Shown here one piece after another: positions 1 through 7,689 of a stretch of 34,506 nt of DNA (within the stretch, counting starts at the first letter, position 1; each line of letters opens with the position of its first letter). This stretch comes from Balneolales bacterium. Its GTDB lineage: Bacteria > Bacteroidota > Rhodothermia > Balneolales > Natronogracilivirgulaceae. Under the pieces are notes generated by a model. It ran no database searches, had not been told where the DNA came from, and saw only the letters and a list, made by a program, of their open reading frames with translations. Location: NCBI GenBank assembly GCA_007132975.1, contig SLNO01000103.1:1-34506 (forward strand), in the 5' to 3' direction. The translations under genes were made by a program, and so were the position numbers.

Positions 1-33
1 TACTGCCACAAGCGGAAGAGTAGGTCGTCGCCT
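1..33 (+). rRNA. rrf: 5S ribosomal RNA, 3' end (partial)
   Basis: The first bases resemble the 3' third of bacterial 5S rRNA. A short hairpin (CTGC, loop CACAA, GCGG) is followed by the hallmark AAGAGTAGGTCGTCGCC, which is close to the GAGAGTAGGTCGxxGCC ending typical of 5S genes. The 5' part lies outside the window, so the closing helix I cannot be checked. A run of eight T follows at 38-45 and may serve in termination. This implies an rRNA operon immediately upstream. The end at about 33 is estimated from the usual 5S ending. Confidence 0.75.
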
Positions 34-53
34 CATCTTTTTTTTATCCCCAC

Positions 54-106
54 AGCGGCCCGCACAGGTGATGCTCCCTCTCAACAGCTCCCCTCTGCGG
101 GCCGCT
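54..106. repeat. 11-bp perfect inverted repeat downstream of the 5S tail
   Basis: AGCGGCCCGCA at 54-64 is the exact reverse complement of TGCGGGCCGCT at 96-106, with a 31-nt loop. No U-tract follows the second arm on either strand, so it is not a classical intrinsic terminator. It could be a post-rRNA processing or protective stem. It lies upstream of the start chosen for the next gene, which argues against a longer N-terminus for that gene. Confidence 0.6.
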
Positions 107-241
107 TGGCGTTTGGGGAACATCGCCCCGCGCTACTTTTTTTACGCAGCCTTGTGTATTTTCCCTCGACCCGGCCCGAGGCCCAGGCATCTTGCCGCCT
201 CCACTGACCACGCCATCGAACAGAATTTGCAGGACCCGTAC

Positions 242-2425
242 ATGAACCCGGATTCGGAACAAAGGAGCAAAAATACAGATACACCCGGCAGCAGGCACGA
301 TACCATTGATATCAGCATCATCATCGTAAACTATAACGTCAAGGAGTTCGCTGCCAACCTGCTGGAATCGCTCGATAAGGCAAAAGGCCGCTTCCGGCTC
401 GAAATATTCATGGTGGACAATGCCTCGTCCGACGGATCCGTAAGCTATCTCAAACGCCGCTATCCGCACGTCACTTACATCGAAAACCGCGAAAACACCG
501 GTTTCGGGAAAGCCAACAACCAGGCGATCCGCCTTGCACGGGGTGCCTACACGCTTCTGATCAACCCGGATACCATCGTCCGGCAGGATACCCTCGAAAT
601 AATGCACCGCCATATGGAGTCCCACCCGGAGACCGCCGCTGCCGGATGCAAAATGCTCAACCCCGACGGCTCATTCGCATACGAATCGCGCCGGAGCGTG
701 CCCACCCCCATGACCGCCCTGTGGAAGATCCTGGGGCTCAGCCGCCTTTTCCCACGCAGCAAACGCTTTTCGGCCTATTACATGGGTGCGGAGGACGAAA
801 ACCTGCAGAGCCGCGTACCTGTACTTTCCGGGGCGTTCATGTTCTTCCGCACCGAGGTCCTTAAAGAAGCCGGGGGCTTTGACGAACAGTTTTTCATGTA
901 CGGGGAAGATATCGACCTGTGCTACCGTGTGCGGCAGATGGGATGGGAAATCGACTACGTCCCCGAAACGAGCATCATCCATTACAAGGGTGAAAGCACC
1001 AAAAAGGAGAACCTGGACTATGTGGTGACCTTCAACAAGGCGATGTACCTGTTCTTCCGAAAACATTACAGTTTTGGATACACCCTGTTCTTTCGCGTGT
1101 TCATCCTCTCGGGCATCGTGCTAAAAGGGGTCTTCTCCTACCTGTCAACCGTTGTCAGGAAACTCACGCAGCCCATCACGGACCTAGCCGTTCTGAACAT
1201 ACTGGTAATCCTTTTCTTCATCTGGCGCTATGACATCGCACCGCCGGACATCACCAGTCTCTACCACATCCAATACCTGTTTGTCAACCTGCTCCTGAGC
1301 GTCATATTCATCGGCTCGGCCGTCTACTACGACCTGTACGGAAAAAGCCGATTCTCGCTTCCGGCAGTCATAAAAAGCACCATCATCGCCTTTGCCGGCG
1401 TAGTGGTAGTAACCTTCTTCCTGCGCGATTTCGCCTTCTCCCGGCTGATCCTGCTACTGAGCTGCATATCCGGGGTGCTGATCCTGAGCATCATCCGGCT
1501 GATAAAAATCAACCGGTCGCGCAGGGCGCCCAATATCCCCGGAAGCTTCCTGGAAAGGAAAGTGCTGCTGGTGGGACTCAATGAGAAGACGCCGCAGCTC
1601 ATCCGCAAGATCCGCTCCCGCGCCGACTGGAGATACAAACTGGTGGGTCTGGTCGCACAGGACCCCGGTTATGACCTGGATGAGATTGATAACGTGCCGG
1701 TCATAGGCGATCGCAGCGCCATACCCCAGCTGGTGCGCTATCACGAAGCCGATGAGATCATCTTCATCCTGCCGGCCGTGGACCATGACCAGATCCTCCG
1801 CATCATCGCTGAGCTCAGAGGCAGCTCCGTCTACCCAAGGATCGTCCCCGATTCCCTGGACTACATCGTGGGCAAGACGAATGTGGAGTATCTCGACGAC
1901 ATCCCCGTCATGGATGTGAACCTGCCGTATTTCTCAAGGTGGAACCTGTTCCTGAAGAGACTGTTGGATCTGGGCCTCGCACTTCCGCTCCTGACGGTTC
2001 TCACGCCACTTCTGCTGCCTGCCGTATGGCTGCAAAACGCCAGGCGTACACAAATACTTCTGCCCGTTTCGGAGTCTGTCACCCATGCCATCAAGCTCTT
2101 CCTTCCATATTCCGTTCACAGATGGAAAAACAGGTACATCTTGCTGTGGCATGTTGTCACTGGTAAAATCAGCATGGTAGGCGGACCAGTGGTGCCCGAT
2201 CGCAAACCCCGTTTCGCCAATGTGAAACCGGGTCTCACGGGATTCCGCCAGCTGTCGGAGAACCGGCTTTACCACGAGGATGAAAAGCAGATGCACGAGC
2301 TTTACTATCTGCAAAACTATTCGATCTGGCTGGATCTGGATGTGCTTGTCAAGACGCTTATTTACCGCCATCCGACGCTCAGGATGATTGACCGGGGGGA
2401 AGAGACCCCGAGAGAAAATCGATAG
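242..2425 (+). CDS. GT2 glycosyltransferase fused to a degenerate membrane phosphoglycosyl-transferase domain
   Basis: The 727-residue protein starts with a GT-A/GT2 domain of the rhamnosyltransferase (WbbL-like) type: ISIIIVNYN at 24-32, VDNASSDGS at 58-66, INPDT at 107-111 and YGEDIDLCYR at 220-229. Several membrane segments follow (about 290-430), then a Rossmann-like domain beginning RKVLLVGLN (about 438). The tail from about residue 568 resembles the bacterial sugar-transferase domain of WbaP/WcaJ proteins. That tail keeps KRLLDL, GKISMVGGP and VKPGLTGFRQL. It lacks the donor-loop region and the catalytic Asp-Glu of the DELPQ motif, where Asn630-Arg631 stand instead. The N-terminal domain therefore probably transfers a sugar to a lipid-linked or polysaccharide acceptor, while the C-terminal part may only anchor or regulate. 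An upstream in-frame ATG at 68 exists, but it would run through the inverted repeat after the 5S gene, so 242 is preferred. The acceptor and sugar are unknown. Confidence 0.8.
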   Translation: MNPDSEQRSKNTDTPGSRHDTIDISIIIVNYNVKEFAANLLESLDKAKGRFRLEIFMVDNASSDGSVSYLKRRYPHVTYIENRENTGFGKANNQAIRLARGAYTLLINPDTIVRQDTLEIMHRHMESHPETAAAGCKMLNPDGSFAYESRRSVPTPMTALWKILGLSRLFPRSKRFSAYYMGAEDENLQSRVPVLSGAFMFFRTEVLKEAGGFDEQFFMYGEDIDLCYRVRQMGWEIDYVPETSIIHYKGESTKKENLDYVVTFNKAMYLFFRKHYSFGYTLFFRVFILSGIVLKGVFSYLSTVVRKLTQPITDLAVLNILVILFFIWRYDIAPPDITSLYHIQYLFVNLLLSVIFIGSAVYYDLYGKSRFSLPAVIKSTIIAFAGVVVVTFFLRDFAFSRLILLLSCISGVLILSIIRLIKINRSRRAPNIPGSFLERKVLLVGLNEKTPQLIRKIRSRADWRYKLVGLVAQDPGYDLDEIDNVPVIGDRSAIPQLVRYHEADEIIFILPAVDHDQILRIIAELRGSSVYPRIVPDSLDYIVGKTNVEYLDDIPVMDVNLPYFSRWNLFLKRLLDLGLALPLLTVLTPLLLPAVWLQNARRTQILLPVSESVTHAIKLFLPYSVHRWKNRYILLWHVVTGKISMVGGPVVPDRKPRFANVKPGLTGFRQLSENRLYHEDEKQMHELYYLQNYSIWLDLDVLVKTLIYRHPTLRMIDRGEETPRENR

Positions 2426-2451
2426 CGTTTTCCCTCCCTGGCTGAGCCGGA

Positions 2452-2563
2452 GGGATGCGAGAACGCAGGGGTGCAACAACGATGGAATACAAAAACGCAG
2501 AGATGCGAGAACGCAGAGATGCGAGAACGCTGGAATACGAGATCGTAGAGATGCGAGAACCAA
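2452..2563. repeat. Seven tandem copies of a 16-bp repeat
   Basis: Units of 16 bp run in strict register at 2452, 2468, 2484, 2500, 2516, 2532 and 2548, with consensus GRGATGCGAGAACGCA. Copies 1, 4 and 5 are nearly identical; copies 2, 3 and 6 diverge. The array sits between the convergent 3' ends of the glycosyltransferase gene and tgt. It resembles the CGCAGAGACGC-type short tandem repeats scattered in many environmental bacterial genomes. No coding potential is credited to it. Confidence 0.85.
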
Positions 2564-2598
2564 CGGACTGGCAATACCTAGCTGTGCGGCAACCTTGT

Positions 2599-3726
2599 TC
2601 AGAGGCGTGAGGTCACCCTGGCAGCCATCCCCGGGTACCAGTCGTAAAAAGTGTCGTCCTCGATTTGGCTGCGGATCTGCTCCATCAGCCAGAGGTAAAA
2701 GGTGAGGTTGTGGGCCGTTGCAAGCTGAATCCCCAGGATCTCGCCGGCACGGAAAAGATGGTGCAGGTAGGCCATGGTGTGATTGGTGCACAGATCGGAT
2801 GGAAAACCCTCATCAGCGGGAGAAAAATGCGTTTTCCAGCGTGCATTTCTGACGTTGATGATCCCGTTCCGTGTGAAAAGCATCCCGTTGCGGGCGTTGC
2901 GGGTCGGCATCACGCAGTCGAACATGTCCACGCCGCGGGCTACGGATTCCAGAAGGTCGCCGGGCGTGCCGACTCCCATCAGATAACGCGGTTTGTCGCG
3001 CGGAAGCAGATCCGTGCTCACATCGGTGATCTCGTACATCATCTCTGGCGGCTCGCCCACGCTCAGCCCTCCAATGGCCATGCCGTCAAAGCCCATGCCC
3101 GACAGCACTTCCACGGACTTGCGGCGCAGTTCCGGATAGACGCCTCCCTGGCAGATGCCGAAAAGGAACTGCCGGTGCCCGTATCGTCCGTCACCGCTCC
3201 GGAACGCGTCCAGGCACTCACCTGCCCAGCGATGGGTCAGGTCAAGCGATTTGCGCACATACGACTCCTCCGCGGGATAGGGCGGGCACTCATCCAGCAC
3301 CATCATGATATCAGATCCGAGAATGCGTTGCGTCTCAACAACCTGCGCCGGTGTGAACTTGTGGGAGGAGCCGTCCAAGTGGCTTTTGAAAACCACGCCG
3401 TCGGCTTCCAGCTTCCGGATGTCGGCCAGGGAGAAGACCTGATATCCACCCGAATCGGTAAGCAGCGCCCGGGGCCAGTTCATGAATGCATGGAGGCCGC
3501 CGGCCTGTTCCATGATCGTATTGCCCGGACGCAGGTACAGATGGTAGGTATTTCCGAGGATGATCGGGGCGTCGATTTTATCGGTGAGCGTGGACGTGTC
3601 CACGGCCTTGACCGTGCCGGCCGTTCCTACAGGCATGAAGATGGGGGTGGGTATGATATCATGATCGGTATGGAGTTCTCCCCTGCGGGCTTTGCCTTTA
3701 GACGTTTCTTTTATGAGCCGGAACAC
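2599..3726 (-). CDS. tgt: Queuine/preQ1 tRNA-ribosyltransferase (TGT)
   Basis: The 375-residue protein exchanges guanine-34 of GUN-anticodon tRNAs for the queuosine precursor. Positions line up with the Zymomonas enzyme at a constant offset: general acid/base Asp91 in LLTDSGGYQVFSL, substrate residues Asp145 and Cys147 in VLDECPPYPA, Gln193 in CQGG, and nucleophile Asp270 in MFDCVMPTRNARNG. The zinc site is largely lost. The three cysteines of the CxCxxC motif correspond to Phe308, Ser310 and Cys313, and only Cys313 and His339 remain. I recall similar zinc-site degeneration in Bacteroidota TGTs, so it is probably still active. The start codon is GTG (complement of 3724-3726), and the N-terminus MFRLIKET matches the family. 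No other queuosine genes are nearby. Confidence 0.95.
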   Translation of the reverse strand: MFRLIKETSKGKARRGELHTDHDIIPTPIFMPVGTAGTVKAVDTSTLTDKIDAPIILGNTYHLYLRPGNTIMEQAGGLHAFMNWPRALLTDSGGYQVFSLADIRKLEADGVVFKSHLDGSSHKFTPAQVVETQRILGSDIMMVLDECPPYPAEESYVRKSLDLTHRWAGECLDAFRSGDGRYGHRQFLFGICQGGVYPELRRKSVEVLSGMGFDGMAIGGLSVGEPPEMMYEITDVSTDLLPRDKPRYLMGVGTPGDLLESVARGVDMFDCVMPTRNARNGMLFTRNGIINVRNARWKTHFSPADEGFPSDLCTNHTMAYLHHLFRAGEILGIQLATAHNLTFYLWLMEQIRSQIEDDTFYDWYPGMAARVTSRL

Positions 3727-3731
3727 GTTAT

Positions 3732-3737
3732 ATTATA
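3732..3737 (-). promoter_or_regulatory. Candidate -10 box of tgt (possible leaderless transcript)
   Basis: On the minus strand a perfect TATAAT lies five bases upstream of the GTG start of tgt. A weak -35 (TGTCAT) sits 18 bp further upstream. Transcription would then start at or next to the GTG, and no Shine-Dalgarno sequence is present. This is inferred from spacing only. Confidence 0.4.
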
Positions 3738-3841
3738 CGGTTACTGAAATTTTTTATGACAGAACGGAAAGCTCAAATATAACGAGTCGCTGTCGTAAAC
3801 CTGCAACCGTTTCGGTTTTTTTCCACAAAATCTGCCTAACA

Positions 3842-3872
3842 CCCGCATATAAAAGGACCCGCATAAAAGGAC
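3842..3872. repeat. Short direct repeat upstream of the sugar-transferase gene
   Basis: CCCGCATATAAAAGGAC at 3842-3858 is followed directly by CCCGCATAAAAGGAC at 3858-3872, an imperfect tandem duplication differing by two bases. It lies 20-50 bp before the TTG start of the next gene, so it could be an operator or a small slippage duplication. Confidence 0.5.
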
Positions 3873-3894
3873 CGTATTATTTAAAGCTATTGAT

Positions 3895-5310
3895 TTGGAA
3901 AAGGCCAGGGAAATAATCAGCACCATCGTCAGTGATTTCATCTTTCTGATACTGGCATGGTATATCTTCTACTACATCCGTTTTGAGCTGGGGTGGATGA
4001 GCGCCCCGTCGGGCATCGGGCCCTACAGCCTGTTTGTGCCTGGAGCGGTCATATCGATCTTCTGGATTGCCATATTCGGCGTTTTCGGGCTGTACCGGCA
4101 CCTCTACCTGATTTCGCGTTTCGATGAGATCATAAGGGTGGCGAAAATATCGATCATTGGCACGCTGATCCTGTTTTTCCTTCTTTTCATCGACTCGCTG
4201 GGTTGGACATCGGACAACCTGCACCAGGCCAAATGGGTCACGCTCACCTACTGGCTGGTCGTGTTCGGGTGCGTATCCACCAGCCGCTTCATCCTCCGGA
4301 CCATCCAGAAACACCGCGCCCTCCGCGGACAGGGGTTGCATCGCGCATTCATCGTCGGCACCGGCCCGGCCGCACAATCCGTCCACGAAAACCTTGAAAG
4401 GCACCGTACATCCGGGATGAACGTGGTTGGTTTTCTGCGTCTGAACGGTATGAGTTCCGAAGAGAGCCGGGTCGACCGCGAAATGGTGATTGGGACCATC
4501 GACGAGGTCAGGGAGCTGGTGCTGGAACACAAGGTGCAGGAAGTGATCGTGGCGCTGGAGCAGGAGGAGCGGGACAACCTGATCACCATCCTGGACCAGA
4601 TCGACATACCGGACGTCTCGGTCAAGATCCTGCCGGATTTCCATCAGATGATCACCGGCCTGAACCAGACAAACCAGATTTTCGGCCTGCCGCTCATCGA
4701 TGTCATGCCCGACCCCATGCCCACCTGGGAGAAGTTCATCAAGCGGCTCATGGATATTGTGTTGTCGCTGTTGATCCTGGTCCTTGCCGTGCCGCTGATG
4801 CTGGTCATCGCCGTACTTATACGGATGACCTCCAAAGGGCCGGCCGTTTTCAGCCAGAAACGTGTGGGCAAATACGACAAGATGTTCACCATGTTCAAAT
4901 TCCGTACCATGTTCATAGACGCCGAAAAGGAAAGCGGACCGGTCTGGGCCACCGACAACGACCCCCGGATCACGCCTGTGGGCTATTGGCTGCGCAAACT
5001 CCGGTTCGATGAGCTTCCCCAGTTCCTGAATGTCCTGAAAGGGGATATGAGCCTGGTTGGGCCTCGTCCGGAAAGGCCGTATTTTGTCGAACAGTTCAAA
5101 AAGAAAATTCCGCTGTACTCACGCCGGCTCCGGGTAAGGCCGGGCATTACCGGCTGGGCGCAGGTGAAATGGAAGTACGACGAAAGCCTGGAAGATGTGA
5201 TGGAAAAGACGAAGTACGACCTGTTCTATGTGGAAAATATTTCATTGAAAATGGATTTCAAGATCCTGATCAACACCATTATGACCGTATTAAAAGGTAA
5301 GGGACAATAG
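3895..5310 (+). CDS. Polyprenyl-phosphate sugar-1-phosphate transferase (WbaP/WcaJ-like)
   Basis: The 471-residue protein should load the first sugar-1-phosphate of a polysaccharide repeat onto undecaprenyl phosphate. Four membrane segments (within about 8-130) precede a CoA-binding/Rossmann-like domain that starts AFIVGTGPAAQS. The catalytic sugar-transferase domain (from about 280) is complete: IKRLMDIVLSL membrane-inserting helix, GPAVFSQKRVGKYDKMF, FKFRTM, LRFDELPQF with the catalytic pair Asp372-Glu373, GDMSLVGPRPERP and VRPGITGWAQV. The start is TTG at 3895. No ATG lies in frame before residue 35, and the N-terminus MEKAREIISTIVSDF suits the family; ATT at 3889 is an alternative. The following GT2 gene starts 3 nt after the stop, so the two are likely cotranscribed. 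Sugar specificity cannot be read from the sequence. Confidence 0.9.
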   Translation: MEKAREIISTIVSDFIFLILAWYIFYYIRFELGWMSAPSGIGPYSLFVPGAVISIFWIAIFGVFGLYRHLYLISRFDEIIRVAKISIIGTLILFFLLFIDSLGWTSDNLHQAKWVTLTYWLVVFGCVSTSRFILRTIQKHRALRGQGLHRAFIVGTGPAAQSVHENLERHRTSGMNVVGFLRLNGMSSEESRVDREMVIGTIDEVRELVLEHKVQEVIVALEQEERDNLITILDQIDIPDVSVKILPDFHQMITGLNQTNQIFGLPLIDVMPDPMPTWEKFIKRLMDIVLSLLILVLAVPLMLVIAVLIRMTSKGPAVFSQKRVGKYDKMFTMFKFRTMFIDAEKESGPVWATDNDPRITPVGYWLRKLRFDELPQFLNVLKGDMSLVGPRPERPYFVEQFKKKIPLYSRRLRVRPGITGWAQVKWKYDESLEDVMEKTKYDLFYVENISLKMDFKILINTIMTVLKGKGQ

Positions 5311-5312
5311 GA

Positions 5313-6062
5313 ATGGCCGAAAAAAGTGCAACTGAAACCAGGGACACCCTGATAATCATCCCCACGTACAATGAGGCGGACAACATCGTTAAGATCATCC
5401 CGCATCTCCTGAGGCTTGAGGAGCCGGTGGATGTGCTTGTGGTGGATGACGGCTCGCCTGACGGAACCGCGGCCGCCGTGAGACAGCTGCAGGAGAAGCA
5501 TGGAGACCGGATCCACATGATCGAGCGATCCGGCAAACTGGGCCTTGGGACGGCCTATGTCACAGGGTTCAACTACGCCCTGGAGCGATCCTACCAGTAC
5601 ATCTGCGAGATGGATGCGGATTTTTCCCATGATCCGGAAGATGTGCCCCGGCTGATCCGCGAAGTGAAACAGGGCAACTGCGACGTGGCCATCGGCTCGC
5701 GTTATATCAATGGCATCAGCATCATCAACTGGCCGCTCTCGCGGCTCATACTTTCCTATACGGCCAACCTTTATGCGCGGGTCATAACGGGATTGCCGGT
5801 GCGCGACACCACGGCCGGTTTCAAGTGCATAGCCCGCAAGGTTCTGGAAAAAATAGACTTGAATAAAATAAGGTCGAATGGATATTCATTCCAGATTGAA
5901 GTACATTTCCGTGCATACAAGGCCGGGTTCACTCTGAAGGAGATTTCCATCATCTTCCGTGAGAGGACGGAAGGGGTCTCCAAAATGTCAAAAAAAATCG
6001 TCATTGAAGCCGTCTGGATGGTTTGGATTCTCAAAATTCGCAGTATTTTTGGCGTTCTTTGA
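5313..6062 (+). CDS. Polyprenol-phosphate mannosyltransferase-like GT2 (DPM1 family)
   Basis: This 249-residue soluble GT2 enzyme resembles dolichol-phosphate mannose synthase. It has LIIIPTYNEADNI near the N-terminus, VVDDGSPDGT, MDADFSHDPEDVPRLI with the metal-binding DAD, IGSRYINGI, DTTAGFKCIARKVL and IIFRERTEGVSKMS. Such enzymes transfer a sugar (often mannose or glucose) from a nucleotide donor to polyprenyl phosphate, giving a membrane donor for glycosylation in the periplasm. It has no C-terminal membrane domain. The ATG starts 3 nt after the sugar-transferase stop, with a GGTAAGGGA-like ribosome site inside the previous gene. Together they look like an operon for lipid-linked sugar assembly. 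Confidence 0.88.
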   Translation: MAEKSATETRDTLIIIPTYNEADNIVKIIPHLLRLEEPVDVLVVDDGSPDGTAAAVRQLQEKHGDRIHMIERSGKLGLGTAYVTGFNYALERSYQYICEMDADFSHDPEDVPRLIREVKQGNCDVAIGSRYINGISIINWPLSRLILSYTANLYARVITGLPVRDTTAGFKCIARKVLEKIDLNKIRSNGYSFQIEVHFRAYKAGFTLKEISIIFRERTEGVSKMSKKIVIEAVWMVWILKIRSIFGVL

Positions 6063-6182
6063 CAGCCGGACCGGCGATTTGGCGCTTCTGGTGAAAAGCT
6101 GAACGCAAATGAGGCAACCTTGCACCGTATCAACCGTGTTGCCGATACACCCGTGACATCGACACATTAGCGACCTGACAGT

Positions 6183-7178
6183 ATGAACTATCTTGATTTT
6201 GAAAAACCGATCATTGAGCTGGAAAAAAAGATATCCGAACTCAGTGAGCTGAATATCACCGATGACAATGTGCTGCTGCCCGAGATCAAACGACTCCGGG
6301 AGCGGGTGGAGGAGTTGCGCGCTTCCATTTTCACCAATCTGACACACTGGCAGCGGGTGCAGCTGGCCCGGCATCCCGACAGGCCATACACGCTCGACTA
6401 CGTCTACAACATCATGGAGAACTTCGTGGAGCTTCACGGGGACCGCTGCTTCAGCGATGACAAGGCGATTATCGGCGGCTTTGCCACCTTCGAGGGCCGT
6501 TCGGTCATGGTGATCGGCCACCAGAAAGGCCGTGACACCAACAGCCGGAAATACCGCAACTTCGGCATGCCCAACCCCGACGGATACCGCAAAGCCCTGC
6601 GCCTGATGAAAACAGCGGAAAAATTCGGTGTGCCGGTCATCACATTGCTCGACACGCCCGGCGCATTTCCCGGCCTCGAAGCCGAGGAGCGCGGACAGGC
6701 CGAGGCCATCGCCCGCAACCTGCGTGAAATGGCCCTGCTGGAAGTTCCCATCGTCACCATCGTCATCGGCGAGGGGGCCAGCGGCGGAGCACTCGGCATC
6801 GGCATGGGCAACGAGGTCTACATGATGGAAAACACCTGGTACTCCGTCATATCCCCCGAATCCTGCTCCTCCATCCTCTGGAAGAACTGGGACTACAAGG
6901 AACAGGCCGCCCGGGCCCTGAAGCTCAGCGCCCAGGACCTCATGAAGCTCAACGTCATTGACGGTATCATAAAAGAACCGCTTGGCGGGGCGCACCGCGA
7001 TTACACCGCGGCCGCCAATGCCATGCGCGATCAGCTCGTTCAAAGTCTGGACCGTCTTTCCAGGATGTCCGCCGAGGAACTGAAAATGCACCGCATCGAG
7101 AAATACTCCAATATGGGCGCGTGGAAGGATGCCTCCGGTAAAAGCGGCAAAAGCAGCAAGCCGAAGAAATCCAGCTGA
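6183..7178 (+). CDS. accA: Acetyl-CoA carboxylase carboxyltransferase subunit alpha
   Basis: The 331-residue AccA pairs with AccD to move the carboxyl group from biotin to acetyl-CoA, giving malonyl-CoA for fatty acid synthesis. The sequence has the family N-terminus [15 protein letters not shown], the DRPYTLDYV and [10 protein letters not shown] blocks, [18 protein letters not shown], the crotonase-fold loop [14 protein letters not shown] and [13 protein letters not shown]. It is about ten residues longer than the E. coli protein because of a Ser/Lys-rich tail ([13 protein letters not shown]). accD is not in the window. No strong ribosome site precedes the ATG. The 120 bp upstream holds no recognisable gene or terminator. 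Confidence 0.97.
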   Translation: MNYLDFEKPIIELEKKISELSELNITDDNVLLPEIKRLRERVEELRASIFTNLTHWQRVQLARHPDRPYTLDYVYNIMENFVELHGDRCFSDDKAIIGGFATFEGRSVMVIGHQKGRDTNSRKYRNFGMPNPDGYRKALRLMKTAEKFGVPVITLLDTPGAFPGLEAEERGQAEAIARNLREMALLEVPIVTIVIGEGASGGALGIGMGNEVYMMENTWYSVISPESCSSILWKNWDYKEQAARALKLSAQDLMKLNVIDGIIKEPLGGAHRDYTAAANAMRDQLVQSLDRLSRMSAEELKMHRIEKYSNMGAWKDASGKSGKSSKPKKSS

Positions 7179-7251
7179 CCAATTGCCCCGCCAGGTCTTC
7201 AACAGTGGATAATTGCGCCACGTCCAAGAGACCCGACAAAAAAACTATCTT

Positions 7252-7689
7252 ATGCTGCCGGACCGTCCCCCAATCCTTACTTACACCATGCCACTCCGCA
7301 GCCGGTACAGCGAGACCGACAAAATGGGCGTGGTCTATTACAGCCGGTACCTGGAATATTTCGAGGTTATCCGCACCGAGTTCATACGCAAGGCCGGGCT
7401 CCCCTATGCCGAAATGGAACGCAATGGCGTGATGCTGCCCGTCGCGGGTGTGGATGTCCGCTACAAGCAGCCCATCCGCTACGACGAACTCATGGATTGC
7501 CGCCTGATGATCTACGACGAGCCGACCGTCAAGCTGGTCACCTGGTACGATATCCGTCCCGCCGGCGCCCCCAGACCTGCCGTTTTGGGCAGGGTGGATC
7601 TGGTTTTTGTGGATATGGCCACGCGTCGCCCCATCCGGGTCCCCCCATCCTTCCTGAAAAGAATCCATGATTATGCAGCAATGGCCTGA
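7252..7689 (+). CDS. YbgC-like acyl-CoA thioesterase (hotdog fold)
   Basis: The protein of about 145 residues has the 4-hydroxybenzoyl-CoA thioesterase signature: YSETDKMGVVYYSRYLEYFEVIRTEFIR, with the usual Asp of the D-x-M/Q-GVVYxxxY motif. Later it has the strand VRYKQPIRYDELM and the stretch RVDLVFVDMATRRP. YbgC-type enzymes hydrolyse short acyl-CoAs or acyl-ACPs in the cytoplasm. In frame, TTG 7213, ATG 7252 and ATG 7288 are possible starts. 7252 gives a length close to the family norm, but none has a good ribosome site. The stop overlaps the start of nadC, indicating translational coupling. Confidence 0.85.
   Translation: MLPDRPPILTYTMPLRSRYSETDKMGVVYYSRYLEYFEVIRTEFIRKAGLPYAEMERNGVMLPVAGVDVRYKQPIRYDELMDCRLMIYDEPTVKLVTWYDIRPAGAPRPAVLGRVDLVFVDMATRRPIRVPPSFLKRIHDYAAMA

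Noticed and set aside
54-106. Inverted repeat as an intrinsic terminator
   Set aside because: No U-tract follows either arm in the proper direction; the T-run lies before it.
68-241. Upstream in-frame extension of the first glycosyltransferase
   Set aside because: It would run through the inverted repeat directly after the 5S gene, and the extra N-terminus is Pro/Arg-rich with no domain character.
2452-2563. CRISPR array
   Set aside because: Units are contiguous 16-mers without spacers.
1934-2791. Long minus-strand reading frame over the glycosyltransferase end and 16-bp repeats
   Set aside because: Overlaps real genes and the repeats; composition (repeated SLRSRIP-like units) is produced by the tandem array.
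2665-3747. Plus-strand frame opposite tgt
   Set aside because: The minus strand carries full TGT motifs, so this is a shadow.
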